Source: Meandrina meandrites
Taxonomy: Eukaryota > Cnidaria > Anthozoa > Scleractinia > Meandrinidae
DNA: 64,000 nt
Direction of reading: 5' to 3'
NCBI GenBank assembly: GCA_963693305.1
Contig: OY855913.1
Location: forward strand, 17,929,288 to 17,993,287
Every line of letters begins with the position of its first letter. Position 1 is the stretch's first letter. The position numbers and the translations under genes were made by a program. Positions 63,690-64,000 of this stretch are shown in pieces. A model generated the notes under the pieces. It saw only the letters and a program-made list of their open reading frames with translations, was not told where the DNA came from and ran no database searches.

Positions 63690-64000
63690 TATTAGGTAAA
63701 GGTAAAGTCTGTATACGAGCCAAGTGGCCCATCAGGCCGGTGCTTATCCCCGGTTTCCGTAGCATGAGGCGACTAGGAGTATTTCTATTCCCCCCTGGAT
63801 GGGTTGCTAGTCCATCGCAGGGTTACCCCCAGCAGTAAATTCGCCGGTACCCATTTATACACCTGGGTGGAGAGAGGCACTATGAGAGTAAAGTGTCTTG
63901 CCCAAGAACACAGCGCAGTGCCCCGGCCAGGGCTCGAACCCGTACCGCCCGATCCGGAGTCCAGCGCACTAACCATTAGGCCACCGCGCACACCACAACT
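63690..64000 (-). mobile_element. tRNA-derived SINE, cut by the window edge or nearly so
   Basis: Same family and orientation as the copy at 26763. The tRNA-like head lies at about 63990-63921 (TGGCCTAATGGTTAG and GGGTTCGAGCCC on the minus strand). The body runs to about 63690, ending in GGTAAAGGTAAAG on the plus strand. The target duplication cannot be checked because the sequence stops at 64000. Confidence 0.8.

Overview
The window looks like nuclear DNA from a cnidarian, most likely a stony (scleractinian) coral. It is AT-rich and intron-dense with GT-AG splice sites. It carries tRNA-derived SINEs and many short inverted-repeat (MITE-like) elements, and its one housekeeping gene is very close to vertebrate VPS53. 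The species cannot be fixed from sequence alone. No bacterial, viral or CRISPR features are seen.

Left part (about 1-11,500): repeat-rich DNA, then a minus-strand C2H2 zinc-finger gene with two supported exons (7911-7724 and 5763-5060). The two exons join in phase to give about 296 residues with five fingers. The gene lies head-to-head with VPS53.

Main gene (11,517-62,513, plus strand): VPS53, a subunit of the GARP and EARP vesicle-tethering complexes. I can place 24 coding exons. All have GT-AG borders and agreeing phases, and together they give about 802 residues. The 33-bp exon 13 is the least certain. Introns 1-16 hold a partial copy of exon 2, a Crypton-like broken exon, several tandem repeats, SINEs, and a 2-kb minisatellite of 36-bp units in intron 14.

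Intron 17 (30,419-57,462, about 27 kb) is a nursery of single-exon class A GPCR genes, all on the strand opposite to VPS53. Five copies are intact (297-303 residues). Four are broken: one by a 39-bp palindromic insertion with in-frame stops, one by two nested transposons, and two reduced to fragments. The proteins share a DRL version of the DRY motif followed by LRYRHVVT, a very short second extracellular loop and no TM5 proline. This suggests a melanocortin-receptor-like (MECA-group) lineage with unknown ligands. Flanking DNA was duplicated with the genes, and some copies share a TATA-containing promoter.

Right part (57,463-64,000): VPS53 exons 18-24 with small introns, one carrying a TAA-flanked MITE. 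After the stop comes an intergenic stretch and a SINE that reaches the window edge.
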